Origin: Brevibacillus daliensis
Lineage (GTDB): Bacteria > Bacillota > Bacilli > Brevibacillales > Brevibacillaceae
Direction of reading: 5' to 3'
Length of the DNA: 64,000 nt
NCBI RefSeq assembly: GCF_021245735.1
Contig: NZ_JAJISB010000022.1
Location: forward strand, 1-64,000
The translations under genes and the position numbers were made by a program. Shown here piece by piece: positions 35,732-44,160 of the stretch; positions within the stretch are counted from its first letter, which is position 1; each line of letters opens with the position of its first letter. The notes below the pieces were generated by a model that was given only the letters and a program-made list of their open reading frames with translations, was not told where the DNA came from and did no database searches.

Positions 35732-36313
35732 ATGTCAGAAAAGATCAAAAAACAAACTGTAAACACCATTCTAGAGATTGCTTTGTACGTGATATCCGGT
35801 TTGGCTTTTCTCTATTTCATCATGAATGGAAGGTATGAAAAATGCTTTCGTGCCGCTTTGATTATCATTGTTCTCCTTCTACTACGAGGTTTACTCGCAT
35901 GGACAAAAAGTGAATTATCTTCACCCCTGCGCTTTTCCATTCTACTGTTTATTACCATAACCATGCTGCTTGCCAATTTATTTAATATGTATGATGTCAT
36001 ACCACATTTGGACAAAATCGAGCATTTATTATCTGGGGTCATTCTTTTCTTTGTCGGGCAATTTATCTTTGAGAAAATTACGAGAAAGCATCAAATGATT
36101 ACTATACCACGCTCTCTTATGATCTGGTTCTCCCTACTCTTTGCCATAGCGATGGCTGGTTTATGGGAGGTTTACGAATTTTCAACGGATAAGCTTTTTG
36201 GGCTTACCTCCCAGAATAACAGCTTGGTTGATACAATGCTGGACATCATTTGTGGGACAGTAGGAGCTATAGGAGCAGTTCTGTTCCTTGTTTTCAAAGA
36301 TAAGAAGCAATAG
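35732..36313 (+). CDS. DUF2238/YjdF-type membrane protein
   Basis: 193 aa from ATG 35732, chosen because GAGGAGAG lies 8 nt upstream; a longer frame from 35627 has no ribosome site. Four to six membrane helices. Motifs DKIEHLLSGV and GLWEVYEFSTD...SLVDTMLDIICGTVGAI are those of the YjdF/DUF2238 family, whose function is unknown. Confidence 0.82.
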   Translation: MSEKIKKQTVNTILEIALYVISGLAFLYFIMNGRYEKCFRAALIIIVLLLLRGLLAWTKSELSSPLRFSILLFITITMLLANLFNMYDVIPHLDKIEHLLSGVILFFVGQFIFEKITRKHQMITIPRSLMIWFSLLFAIAMAGLWEVYEFSTDKLFGLTSQNNSLVDTMLDIICGTVGAIGAVLFLVFKDKKQ

Positions 36314-36321
36314 GAAATAGA

Positions 36322-36372
36322 ACAAAACAGACAGCACGTAAGAGAAAGCAAACTCTGTGCTGTCTGTTTTGT
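36322..36372 (+). terminator. Terminator after the DUF2238 gene
   Basis: ACAAAACAGACAGCAC pairs perfectly with GTGCTGTCTGTTTTGT; convergent with the Crp/Fnr gene and usable on both strands. Confidence 0.9.
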
Positions 36373-36408
36373 AACGATTATGTGATTACCTTTTCCACAT
36401 ATCTCCCA

Positions 36409-37047
36409 CTATAAAAAAATCCGGTTTAGCTCTTCCTTATCCTTAATGATGATCTTTCTGTTCTGTATATCAATTAAGCTGTTCTCTTTCCATTTCTTCA
36501 AAATCTTATATACGGTAATACGAGTTAATCCCGTACAATTAGCTATATCTTGCTGGGTAATGGATATCTCATTGGATTGATACACCATTCTCAGCTTTTC
36601 TATAGAAAAAGCAATATACTGCTCAGCTGTAAATGTTTTCAGCAAAATATCTTCACTTAATATCCGCATCTTCTGAACAACAGAATCAACAAAAAGGGGC
36701 AGAAACTCAGGGTACAATTGAATAATTTCCCGAAATGTCTCCAGCGAAAAATAATAAAGCACAGTATTTTTAATCGCTATGGCAGACGAGAAGTAGGCTA
36801 ACTGGTCCATGGCTTGTTCGCCAAACAGCTTACCTTCCCCATGAATATCTAAAATCTTCTGGTTTCCCTCTGGTGTAGTAGCAACGATTTTTACTAATCC
36901 TGTATCTAAATAATAGAATCCCGTACCGATTTGACCTTGCGAATAAATTACTGATTTCTGTTTGATATACTGCCGCTCTCCATATGCAAGATAGGTTTGC
37001 CACGAAACATTTTGTTCCTGATGTATATTGTTCAAGATAAGAGACAT
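36409..37047 (-). CDS. Crp/Fnr-family regulator A
   Basis: 212 aa. Cyclic-nucleotide-binding-like beta barrel (QGQIGTGFYYLDTGLVKIVATTPEGNQKILDIHGEGKLFGEQA) and a C-terminal winged helix with recognition helix TGLTRITVYKILKKW. It has no N-terminal or C-terminal Cys cluster, so it is not an Fe-S Fnr; the effector is unknown. It closely resembles regulator B at 42.3 kb (shared GTGFYYL-x-x-G-x-VKI and RITVYKIL), and the two bracket the oxidoreductase operon, so both may control it. GAGGAGGG precedes the ATG. Confidence 0.88.
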   Translation of the reverse strand: MSLILNNIHQEQNVSWQTYLAYGERQYIKQKSVIYSQGQIGTGFYYLDTGLVKIVATTPEGNQKILDIHGEGKLFGEQAMDQLAYFSSAIAIKNTVLYYFSLETFREIIQLYPEFLPLFVDSVVQKMRILSEDILLKTFTAEQYIAFSIEKLRMVYQSNEISITQQDIANCTGLTRITVYKILKKWKENSLIDIQNRKIIIKDKEELNRIFL

Positions 37048-37382
37048 TTCACGCCCTCCTCATGATCGAATATATAACGGAAAATTCTAACTATTAAAGG
37101 TATGTATGTAGGTTATATTCATCTACTTTTCCCATTACACCACCATGCCCGAACTTTATCCGAGTAAGATCCTGTATAATCAGCAGTGCTACTTATATAT
37201 TCAAGAAACGATACAAGATTCCTGCGTCTGTGGATCATATCATTTACTTGCTGATACTACTAAAAAGCCAGAGCTCTTTTACTAGAATTCTGGCTTCTTT
37301 CGTATTTATGGACCTTACTATAGAGGTTATGTGCCTAAAACTTGATGTATCCATCCTGGTAGCCTGTAACAAAGATGTGGCT
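37048..37382 (-). terminator. Spacer with the terminator of the oxidoreductase operon
   Basis: GAAGCCAGAATTC pairs with GAGCTCTGGCTTT at 37262-37300 and ends in T on the minus strand. A 46-codon frame (37145-37285, plus strand, MPELYPSKILYNQQCYL) overlaps this hairpin and lacks a ribosome site, so I do not call it. Confidence 0.7.
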
Positions 37383-37880
37383 TTACTCGTTCCAATTTGC
37401 CGGGATACTCCCCACTTTTCTTCGGAAATAGAGAAGAGGTTCATTATCTGTTTTTTCGATGTGTTCCACTTCACCAATAAAAATGGTGTGGTCGCCTGCT
37501 TCTACTACATTTACTGTTTTACATTCCATCAAACCTGCGCAATCAGGCAATACAGGAAGCTTTCTTTCTGACAGTGACCACTTCACGTCATTAAATTTAT
37601 TTGGTTCTCTGCTTGCAAAACGCCAGCATATCTCTTGTTGATCTTCTGCCAGTACATGTACAGCGAATCTGCCTGATTCTCTAAAAGCGCTTAAAGATCC
37701 AGCTTTTTCATCCACACAGAACAATACAAGCAATGGACTAATTGATACCGAGGTAAACGAATTAGCGGTCAATCCGGCTGGATTCCCTTCCAGATCTGTT
37801 GTGGTAATGATAGTTACCCCTGTTGGATAACTACCCATGATTGCCTTGAACGTATCAGTATGACTGATATGTGTTTCCAT
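37383..37880 (-). CDS. Flavin reductase (HpaC/FRP-like)
   Basis: 165 aa. MGSYPTGVTIITTTDLEGNPAGLTANSFTSVSISPLLVLFCVD is the NAD(P)H:flavin oxidoreductase opening, and HTIFIGEVEH the FMN-barrel end. It supplies free reduced flavin to a two-component monooxygenase; the HpaB-type enzyme 7 kb away is the obvious user. Last gene of the seven-gene operon. Gap of 67 bp to the cyclase gene, with GGAGG present. Confidence 0.9.
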   Translation of the reverse strand: METHISHTDTFKAIMGSYPTGVTIITTTDLEGNPAGLTANSFTSVSISPLLVLFCVDEKAGSLSAFRESGRFAVHVLAEDQQEICWRFASREPNKFNDVKWSLSERKLPVLPDCAGLMECKTVNVVEAGDHTIFIGEVEHIEKTDNEPLLYFRRKVGSIPANWNE

Positions 37881-37947
37881 ATCGTATCGCCTCCTTTATT
37901 ACATAATATTCCGAATATATAAAGTAGACCTCATATACAATATGAAC

Positions 37948-38745
37948 TTATTTCTGACGAGCTACCAAGGCAATAGGTCGAATTGGACTTCCACTGCCTT
38001 CAGTAATTTTTAATGGTGTTGCAATAATGATCGCACCTCTAGTTGGGAGCTTATCAACGTTCGTTAATTGAGAAAGTCCATACCGTCCTGCTTCGTGCAT
38101 ATAATAATGATTCGGGAAAGGTGGATCAAACGTTCCTGCCATTCCTGCATCAGTCCCAACCGTTTCTACACCTACACCCAGAATCTCTCTGTCGTTGGCA
38201 AGGAAGCGAGAAGCCTCCTTCGAAAAACCAGGGGTATGGGGCTGACCATCTTCACCTATATTAAAAAACTTTTCATGATCCTGTCCATATTTGCCCCAAC
38301 CTGTATGCAATATGATCCACGCATTCTCCGGAATGGAACCATGTTCTTCTTCAAATCTCAAAATATCTTCTATCGTAAGCAGATAATCGGGATTCTCTTC
38401 GCATTTCTTTGTGACATTAATGACACATGCTTCCCCAATCATTTTTTTGGCTGGAATGGAATCGACCCCATCTTTTCCTTTACCAGAAATCCAATGATTA
38501 GGCGCGTCAAAATGCGTCCCAACATGCTCACCCATCGAAAAGTCGTTCCAATACCAGGCTGGCCCTGTCTCATCATACGTAGATAAACGGTTATATTTGA
38601 ACCCTGCCGTATTGGCAAATGGTTCTGGCAATTGAATCACAGGTGTGTTTTCGTTAAGTGGCTGCGCCAAATCAATTACTTCAATCTCTCCGCTCACAAT
38701 ACTTCCCAAGAGATCCCCTAACAGATTTATTGTAGAAATACCCAT
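37948..38745 (-). CDS. Cyclase-family (KynB/isatin-hydrolase-like) metal hydrolase
   Basis: 265 aa. The family zinc-site motif H-x-G-T-H-x-D-A-P appears as EHVGTHFDAPNHW, with a later VGVETVGTDAG and a distal His/Glu region. Relatives hydrolyse N-formylkynurenine or isatin, ring-opening or amide-cleaving an aromatic compound. In this context a heteroaromatic or cyclic product of aromatic amino-acid breakdown is the likely substrate (inference). Starts 1 bp after the 96-aa gene, AAGGAGG upstream. Confidence 0.85.
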   Translation of the reverse strand: MGISTINLLGDLLGSIVSGEIEVIDLAQPLNENTPVIQLPEPFANTAGFKYNRLSTYDETGPAWYWNDFSMGEHVGTHFDAPNHWISGKGKDGVDSIPAKKMIGEACVINVTKKCEENPDYLLTIEDILRFEEEHGSIPENAWIILHTGWGKYGQDHEKFFNIGEDGQPHTPGFSKEASRFLANDREILGVGVETVGTDAGMAGTFDPPFPNHYYMHEAGRYGLSQLTNVDKLPTRGAIIIATPLKITEGSGSPIRPIALVARQK

Positions 38746-38746
38746 T

Positions 38747-39037
38747 CTACTTTCCTCCTTTTAACCATTTTTCGAACTCATTTGAAGACATTTTTTTCAT
38801 ATGTTGTTCAATCTCCAGTTGGCGATACCAAGCCGTTTTTCGGCTTTTTCCGTGATACTCTTCGTGAATGACTTTTCCCTCTGCATCTTTAACATACAAG
38901 GTTGTCTTACCGAGCCTTACAGCATCTCCTGCTCGAAATAACTTCTCAAAGAGCCAGACGAACGGCATTCTCCATGCATGAGCCGTTGCATCTATCTCAA
39001 CGTGGTAGGAACCGACAGACTCTATGTTATTTTGCAT
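38747..39037 (-). CDS. 96-aa unknown protein in the oxidoreductase operon
   Basis: 96 aa, soluble, basic C-terminal half (KSRKTAWYRQLEIEQHMKKM). It overlaps the beta-subunit gene by 16 nt and is followed immediately by the cyclase gene, so it is tightly coupled. No Cys cluster, no known domain. It could be a small fifth subunit or assembly factor of the oxidoreductase. Confidence 0.65.
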   Translation of the reverse strand: MQNNIESVGSYHVEIDATAHAWRMPFVWLFEKLFRAGDAVRLGKTTLYVKDAEGKVIHEEYHGKSRKTAWYRQLEIEQHMKKMSSNEFEKWLKGGK

Positions 39038-40050
39038 AGGTTTTTAAGTTTTCTGTAATTTTGATCAACTGAGTATTGTAGTTGGCTAATTTCTTCATCC
39101 TTTAAATGAGCATACTTTTGCATGGATCGAGTATACTCTTGAATCGGAGTACGTCTTTTTACTTCGTGAGTCATTCGGAACTTGCCATCTACACATTCCC
39201 ATAACGGATAAAGATTGGTTTCGACAGCTAATCTTCCTACTTCGATTGTTTTTTCTGTCGGGAATTTCCAACCAGTTGGACAACCAGAATAGAGGTGGAT
39301 ATAGGACATGCCATTTTTGACCTGCATCGCCTTTTTTAACTTCTCGATATAATCAGGTAAGAAAGAAGGATTGGCAGTGGCTACATACGGAATATTATGA
39401 GCCGCCATAATCATTGGCATATCTTTACCTTTTTGCGATTTACCGTTTCCTTTTTCACCAACTGGTGTGGTTTGAGTCCACGACCATTTTGGAGTAGTAC
39501 CGCTGCGCTGCACTCCAGTATTCATGTACGCTTCATTGTCATAACAGATATAGATGATATTCTCCCCACGCTCTGCTGCACCAGATAGTGATTGGAAACC
39601 TGCGTCAGCCGTACCACCATCTCCGGCAAAAGCTACTACATTCACATCGCGACCCTCACGCTGATATTGACGCTTAATTCCAGAAAGCATCGCTGCTGTA
39701 TTATCTAATAGAGGGAAAAACACAGGGATCTTGGCACCTGATCCGCCTTGGAAACCAACTACCCCAATCCCACCCATACAACCAGGTGGAATCGCCAGAA
39801 TCGTGTTAGGACCAAGAATTCGCAAGGTGGTACGTAGTGCAAGTTCAGCGTGGCATCCTAGACAGGCAGAATTCCCCGGCGATAGTAAATCCTCCTGTCT
39901 GATAACATCGTAATAAGCTTCCTTGATCTTTTTTTCTTCGCGAAAAATGAATTCAAACCGCTTTTTAGTAAAGAAAGAATCTTTCTTAACCAGCGTAGGT
40001 TTTGCCCCTTTGGGCTGGGTTGAATAATTTTTGCTGTCACTCGTATTCAT
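39022..40050 (-). CDS. 2-oxoacid:ferredoxin oxidoreductase, beta subunit
   Basis: 342 aa. TPP-binding motif GDGGTADAGFQSLSGAAERGENI...CYDNEAYMNTG, and SACLGCHAELALRTTLRILG near the N terminus supplying cysteines for a [4Fe-4S] cluster. Together with the alpha, gamma and delta subunits it oxidises a 2-oxoacid to acyl-CoA and CO2, giving reduced ferredoxin. Start shares one base with the alpha stop. Substrate not deducible from the sequence; the operon context favours an aryl-pyruvate. Confidence 0.9.
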   Translation of the reverse strand: MNTSDSKNYSTQPKGAKPTLVKKDSFFTKKRFEFIFREEKKIKEAYYDVIRQEDLLSPGNSACLGCHAELALRTTLRILGPNTILAIPPGCMGGIGVVGFQGGSGAKIPVFFPLLDNTAAMLSGIKRQYQREGRDVNVVAFAGDGGTADAGFQSLSGAAERGENIIYICYDNEAYMNTGVQRSGTTPKWSWTQTTPVGEKGNGKSQKGKDMPMIMAAHNIPYVATANPSFLPDYIEKLKKAMQVKNGMSYIHLYSGCPTGWKFPTEKTIEVGRLAVETNLYPLWECVDGKFRMTHEVKRRTPIQEYTRSMQKYAHLKDEEISQLQYSVDQNYRKLKNLCKIT

Positions 40051-41285
40051 TATAAGATCCCCTCCTTCTCCTCTTGAGGCGATTGTTCAAATAACTCCTG
40101 GATATTCACTTCATCAAGACCAAACCAGGTTACATCGCGATACTGACCACCTTGACCTACATATTGCGTAATCACGATAGCCTGCTTAATTTGATCCATC
40201 GTTACATCTGAACCACCTAAACCACCGATAAAGTCGATCATCGGAGGCATTGTTTTGCCACCAAATGCGGTTTTCAGCTCCAGATAGCTGGTTCCAAAGC
40301 CCGCTGCAAACGATACGTTACGGTCAATCGTTCCAATCGCTTTTACTTGAGACAACAATTGCGTTACCTCTTCAATCGGGAATGGACGTAAGACACGGAT
40401 GCGTACCATGCCTACCTTGATGCCATGTTCACGCATCTCATCAATAGCCACTCGTGACGTACCTGCTGGACTGCCCATACAAACAATCGCACTCTCAGCA
40501 TCTTCCATTCTGTAGACATCAACCATTCCACCATGATCTCTACCAAACAACTGGAGCCACTCCTGACGAACTTCTTCAATCACTTCACGTGCATATTTCA
40601 TAGCTGTAACTTGTTTATGTCGGTATTCCGTAAGCATTGGACCCGCTGTTAGGGGATCGACCGCCATTGGCTCTTCTGGATCGAGCTTCACGTGGGTAAT
40701 ATCGGGTTTTGGCAGGAAGGTATCAACAATTTCCTGTTCAGGAATGTCAACACGCTCAGCCATATGAGATAAGGAAAAGCCGTCATAGCAGACATTAACA
40801 GGAAGCAGTACCCCTTTGTTTTCTGCTATTTTATATGCTTGAATAACGGTATCGAGCACCTCCTGATTACTTTCACACCAGATTTGAATCCAGCCCGCTT
40901 CTCTTACTGTAATAGCATCTTGTTGTCCGCCCCAAACGGTTTGTGGGGAAATAACCTCTCTGGTCACAAGCGCCATGACAATAGGTAGGCGCATCGTACT
41001 GGTGCGAATGTAAGGCTCATACATTAATGCTAGTCCCTGTGAGCTAGTGCCTGTAAACGTCCTCGCACCTGCAAAAACTCCGCCTTGCAGAACACTTAGT
41101 GCCGTATGCTCGCTCTCCACCTCTACCAGATCAGCGTCAATCTCTCCATCGGAGACAAACGTGGCCAGATATTCTACCAAAGGCGTCTGCGGAGTAATGG
41201 GATATGCTGCTAAGAGAGAGACACGTGAGAGTTTTGCTCCCCATGCCGCCGCTTTATTCCCGTTTAAAACATCTATTTTTCCCAT
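40050..41285 (-). CDS. 2-oxoacid:ferredoxin oxidoreductase, alpha subunit
   Basis: 411 aa, a PorA-type protein: AAYPITPQTPLVEYLA is the TPP-pyrimidine domain start, FAGARTFTGTSSQGLALMYEP the following conserved block, and the C-terminal transketolase-like domain ends in IDRNVSFAAGFG. Subunit order gamma-delta-alpha-beta is that of four-subunit PorGDAB-type enzymes. One-nucleotide overlaps on both sides show translational coupling. Confidence 0.92.
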   Translation of the reverse strand: MGKIDVLNGNKAAAWGAKLSRVSLLAAYPITPQTPLVEYLATFVSDGEIDADLVEVESEHTALSVLQGGVFAGARTFTGTSSQGLALMYEPYIRTSTMRLPIVMALVTREVISPQTVWGGQQDAITVREAGWIQIWCESNQEVLDTVIQAYKIAENKGVLLPVNVCYDGFSLSHMAERVDIPEQEIVDTFLPKPDITHVKLDPEEPMAVDPLTAGPMLTEYRHKQVTAMKYAREVIEEVRQEWLQLFGRDHGGMVDVYRMEDAESAIVCMGSPAGTSRVAIDEMREHGIKVGMVRIRVLRPFPIEEVTQLLSQVKAIGTIDRNVSFAAGFGTSYLELKTAFGGKTMPPMIDFIGGLGGSDVTMDQIKQAIVITQYVGQGGQYRDVTWFGLDEVNIQELFEQSPQEEKEGIL

Positions 41286-41581
41286 TAGTCTTCACCTACC
41301 TCTTCAAACATGGTAATCGCATTCGCTGGACAAACCTCGACACATATTCCACAGCCCTTGCACCAATCAAGATTTGTATCATAGTGAGTGTTTAATTCAA
41401 CCTTACATCCTACAGGACAATACATATAACAGGCAGAACACCGTTTGCATAAATCCGGATCAGTGACTGGACGTTGATAACGCCAAAGTCCGGTATTAAC
41501 GACGTATAAACCTTTTCCAACCGAAGCAACATGATCACCAGTAAGCTGATATAGTTTATTTGGCACTTTTGGCGTACTCAT
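41285..41581 (-). CDS. 2-oxoacid:ferredoxin oxidoreductase, delta (ferredoxin) subunit
   Basis: 98 aa. Two [4Fe-4S] motifs: CKRCSACYMYCPVGC and CKGCGICVEVCPANAI. It carries electrons from the TPP centre to external ferredoxin. Starts 6 bp after the gamma gene. Confidence 0.93.
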   Translation of the reverse strand: MSTPKVPNKLYQLTGDHVASVGKGLYVVNTGLWRYQRPVTDPDLCKRCSACYMYCPVGCKVELNTHYDTNLDWCKGCGICVEVCPANAITMFEEVGED

Positions 41582-41587
41582 CTTTTC

Positions 41588-42163
41588 TCAATCCACCTTT
41601 CGTAAGGGAGTATTCCTGCTTATAACCTGAACCTCGTGATAACCACGAGCGACTGCTACTAGATTTTTCTCGACTATCTTTCGAGGAAAATTACTCTCAA
41701 TACATTCCGAAAGAGATTGTAAGGATACCAGCTTGGTTGCTTGAGCAAATGCCCCCAATAAAATGGTGTTAGTAATCGGTGCATGAAAAACATCCAGCGC
41801 TATTCGATTGGCATCAACAGTTGCCAATGTGACTACTTCCTGTGGAATATCATCCAACGCTATCGTTTTACGGGTATTGAGGATCGCAAATCCATCTTTC
41901 TGTATTCCATTGAAGACGGGAAGTTGAGCGATAAGCGACGAATCGAGAACGATAATTCCATCTGGCTCATACACCTGTGTTCTCTCGCGGATTGGTTTAT
42001 CATCTAGCTTAACGAATGCTTCAAGTGGAGCACCTCGACGTTCAAATCCATACGCAGGAATTGATTGCCCGTAGTTCCCCTCATGTACAAGTGCATGGCA
42101 CAATAATTCTGATGCCATAACCGCCCCCTGACCACCGCGACCATGAAAACGAATCTGTTTCAT
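41588..42163 (-). CDS. 2-oxoacid:ferredoxin oxidoreductase, gamma subunit
   Basis: 191 aa. Starts MKQIRFHGRGGQGAVMASELL, the hallmark of the gamma domain that binds CoA. ATG 42163 is chosen because AGGAGG lies 8 nt upstream; the upstream in-frame GTG/ATG overlap the ribosome site. First gene of the operon, divergent from Crp/Fnr regulator B (134-bp spacer). Confidence 0.92.
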   Translation of the reverse strand: MKQIRFHGRGGQGAVMASELLCHALVHEGNYGQSIPAYGFERRGAPLEAFVKLDDKPIRERTQVYEPDGIIVLDSSLIAQLPVFNGIQKDGFAILNTRKTIALDDIPQEVVTLATVDANRIALDVFHAPITNTILLGAFAQATKLVSLQSLSECIESNFPRKIVEKNLVAVARGYHEVQVISRNTPLRKVD

Positions 42164-42297
42164 CTCCATCACCTCCTGTTGATTGTTTACAGTCTAGCTT
42201 GATACTCTTATAATTTATCTTACTGTTAAAAATTATCAGTTTTAAATCGCGTTACCTATTTAACGTTTCCCCCAAATATTGCGTGAGGTGAAAGCAT

Positions 42298-42918
42298 ATG
42301 AATCAGCAAAAGTATGCGTGGGAGCCGTATTTATCTAAGGGAGTCAAGAAATTATACAAGCCAAAAGCAACATTGTTTCGCCAAGGAGATGTAGGGACCG
42401 GCTTTTATTACCTGGCTGATGGAGAAGTGAAAATTATGCTAGTCTCAAAAAAAGGGGACGAGCGTACCATTGATATCATTTATCCTGGTGAATTAGTAGG
42501 GGAAGCAGGTATAAAAAAAGAGCCTTTCTTTTCCTCGGCTTTTGTGACGAAACCATCTACACTATTTTATTTTTCTAATGAAGCATTTCACTCACTCTGC
42601 CAGGAACATAGTCAAGCCATTGATATCTTTCTCAGCTCCCTCATTAAAAAACAGCGTCTACTTGCTGAGATTGTATCGCAGGAAAATCGCTCCTGTGAAC
42701 AAAAACTAGCTTTTTTTCTATTAAGGCTGTATCAAAAAAATGCAAACCCCAAAATTGTAATAAACCAGATCACACTCTCAAATTACATTGGGAAATCAAG
42801 AATTACCGTCTATAAGATTCTCCGGCAATGGGAACAAGCTGACATTGTAACGGTATCCAATCGGACCATCGTTATTAATGATATCGAGCGATTACACAGT
42901 TTTCTCCGTGAGAGTTAA
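42298..42918 (+). CDS. Crp/Fnr-family regulator B
   Basis: 206 aa, paralogue of regulator A: sensor barrel RQGDVGTGFYYLADGEVKIM and DNA-binding helix IGKSRITVYKILRQW. No clustered cysteines, so not a classical oxygen-sensing Fnr. GAGGTG precedes the ATG. It is divergent from the oxidoreductase operon and is the most likely direct regulator of it; the shared spacer shows no perfect TGTGA-N6-TCACA box. Confidence 0.88.
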   Translation: MNQQKYAWEPYLSKGVKKLYKPKATLFRQGDVGTGFYYLADGEVKIMLVSKKGDERTIDIIYPGELVGEAGIKKEPFFSSAFVTKPSTLFYFSNEAFHSLCQEHSQAIDIFLSSLIKKQRLLAEIVSQENRSCEQKLAFFLLRLYQKNANPKIVINQITLSNYIGKSRITVYKILRQWEQADIVTVSNRTIVINDIERLHSFLRES

Positions 42919-42957
42919 TAAAATTCATTTCGTAAGTAATGATGTTAGTATGATGAC

Positions 42958-42990
42958 AAGGCAGGCTTTTAGCTATCTTTAGCCTGCCTT
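42958..42990 (+). terminator. Terminator after Crp/Fnr regulator B
   Basis: AAGGCAGGCT pairs with AGCCTGCCTT. Confidence 0.8.
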
Positions 42991-43031
42991 CGCAAGTGGA
43001 CTAACCTATTGGTCAGGTAAGAAGGGGGGAT

Positions 43032-43478
43032 CTACGTGGACAGCACTTTATCTTCTGTTAGTAATTTTCTAACCTCATCAGGAATCGGCACAGCTTTCAA
43101 ATTACCAAATTCGTCAAATTGAACCCAACCGCGCAGTTCATGACCGTTCCCCGTCATTTCATCGTTTCGATATACTTCATGCTCCACTCTGAATGTTTTT
43201 TCATTTACTTCAGTAACTCGTGAAACTACCCTAATCTCATCGTTATATAAAAGAGCCTTACGGAATCGGCAACCAGCATCCAAAAGCGGAAGTCCAATCT
43301 TATCTTCTTGCATTAAATTAATGACAGATAGGCCAAGCTCGTTAACTAAAGTTAAGCTCCCGATATCAAACCACTTAAAGTAGTTCGGATAATAAATTAT
43401 GCCTGCCATATCCGTATCTCCCCAGTTAACTTTTAACTGCACGGTGTTCTGAACCATGTGAACCTCCTTAGGAATCAT
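43032..43478 (-). CDS. Hot-dog-fold acyl-CoA thioesterase (4-hydroxybenzoyl-CoA type)
   Basis: 148 aa. VNWGDTDMAGIIYYPNYFKWFD is the classic 4HBT motif with the catalytic Asp (first D of the GDTD stretch). Such enzymes release CoA from aromatic acyl-CoAs. Placed between an oxidoreductase that makes acyl-CoA and an aromatic hydroxylase, it could free the acid as hydroxylase substrate. Starts 15 bp after the FAD synthetase gene. Confidence 0.88.
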   Translation of the reverse strand: MIPKEVHMVQNTVQLKVNWGDTDMAGIIYYPNYFKWFDIGSLTLVNELGLSVINLMQEDKIGLPLLDAGCRFRKALLYNDEIRVVSRVTEVNEKTFRVEHEVYRNDEMTGNGHELRGWVQFDEFGNLKAVPIPDEVRKLLTEDKVLST

Positions 43479-43493
43479 TTTGGTATGAATAAG

Positions 43494-44018
43494 TTACCAT
43501 CCCAGTAGTACACAAGACTTTTGGATATCACCTTGTGATAGTAATTGCCGTATTCTAGTAGATGATATCATCTGTCCGTCTGGGCAATAAACAGGCTCGG
43601 TGATTCTCACAGGGAAGTACTCAGAAAGAAGATTGATATCCCCTTCCCTGTTCCTTCCAAAGCGAAAATCTTTGCCAACCAATAGTTCTTTGGGGGCTAA
43701 CCTAGTTAAATCTGTAACGAAATCTAGTGACTTGCGTTTGGTATACACCTCATCGAAGTTAGCTATCACAATATGGTCTATTCCAAGCGAGAGAATCCGT
43801 TCTATCTTCTCCTCAACCGTGGTTAACATTCGGACTCGTTTGAAAAAACAACGCGGAGGTGGATCAAACGTATATACCACACTGGGTACGCCTAGTATTT
43901 TGCTTCTGCGAACGGTTTGGTTAATCACTTCCTGATGTCCTTGATGTACTCCATCGAAGGCACCAATGGCAATAACTGAACTGGGTAATGACACGATTTT
44001 CTCTGCCGACATGATCAT
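43494..44018 (-). CDS. Single-domain FAD synthetase (FMN adenylyltransferase, RibF N-half)
   Basis: 174 aa. AIGAFDGVHQGHQEVI and ISSTRIRQLLSQGDI are the nucleotidyltransferase signatures of RibF, but the C-terminal riboflavin-kinase domain (bifunctional RibF is about 310 aa) is absent. It would make FAD from FMN and ATP. ATG 44018 is taken for its GGAGG; the frame extends to 44039. It lies beside the FADH2-dependent HpaB and in an operon with the thioesterase, so a dedicated cofactor supply is plausible. Confidence 0.83.
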   Translation of the reverse strand: MIMSAEKIVSLPSSVIAIGAFDGVHQGHQEVINQTVRRSKILGVPSVVYTFDPPPRCFFKRVRMLTTVEEKIERILSLGIDHIVIANFDEVYTKRKSLDFVTDLTRLAPKELLVGKDFRFGRNREGDINLLSEYFPVRITEPVYCPDGQMISSTRIRQLLSQGDIQKSCVLLGW

Positions 44019-44102
44019 TTTCTCCACCTCCGATTGCATGTAATGTACAACTGAATCTATGTTTCTCCATGTTCTTTATGGACGCTAATCGTTTATAAAA
44101 GG

Positions 44103-44134
44103 AGAGAACACTCGTGTATAGATAGAGTGTTCTC
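44103..44134 (-). terminator. Terminator after the HpaB gene
   Basis: GAGAACACTC pairs with GAGTGTTCTC; CCTTTTATAAA follows on the minus strand. It separates hpaB from the FAD synthetase gene. Confidence 0.82.
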
Positions 44135-44160
44135 CTGCAACTGCTTACCCTACATAGCAA

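Noticed and set aside
37145-37285. 46-codon plus-strand frame MPELYPSKIL...
   Set aside because: Overlaps the terminator of the oxidoreductase operon and lacks a ribosome site.
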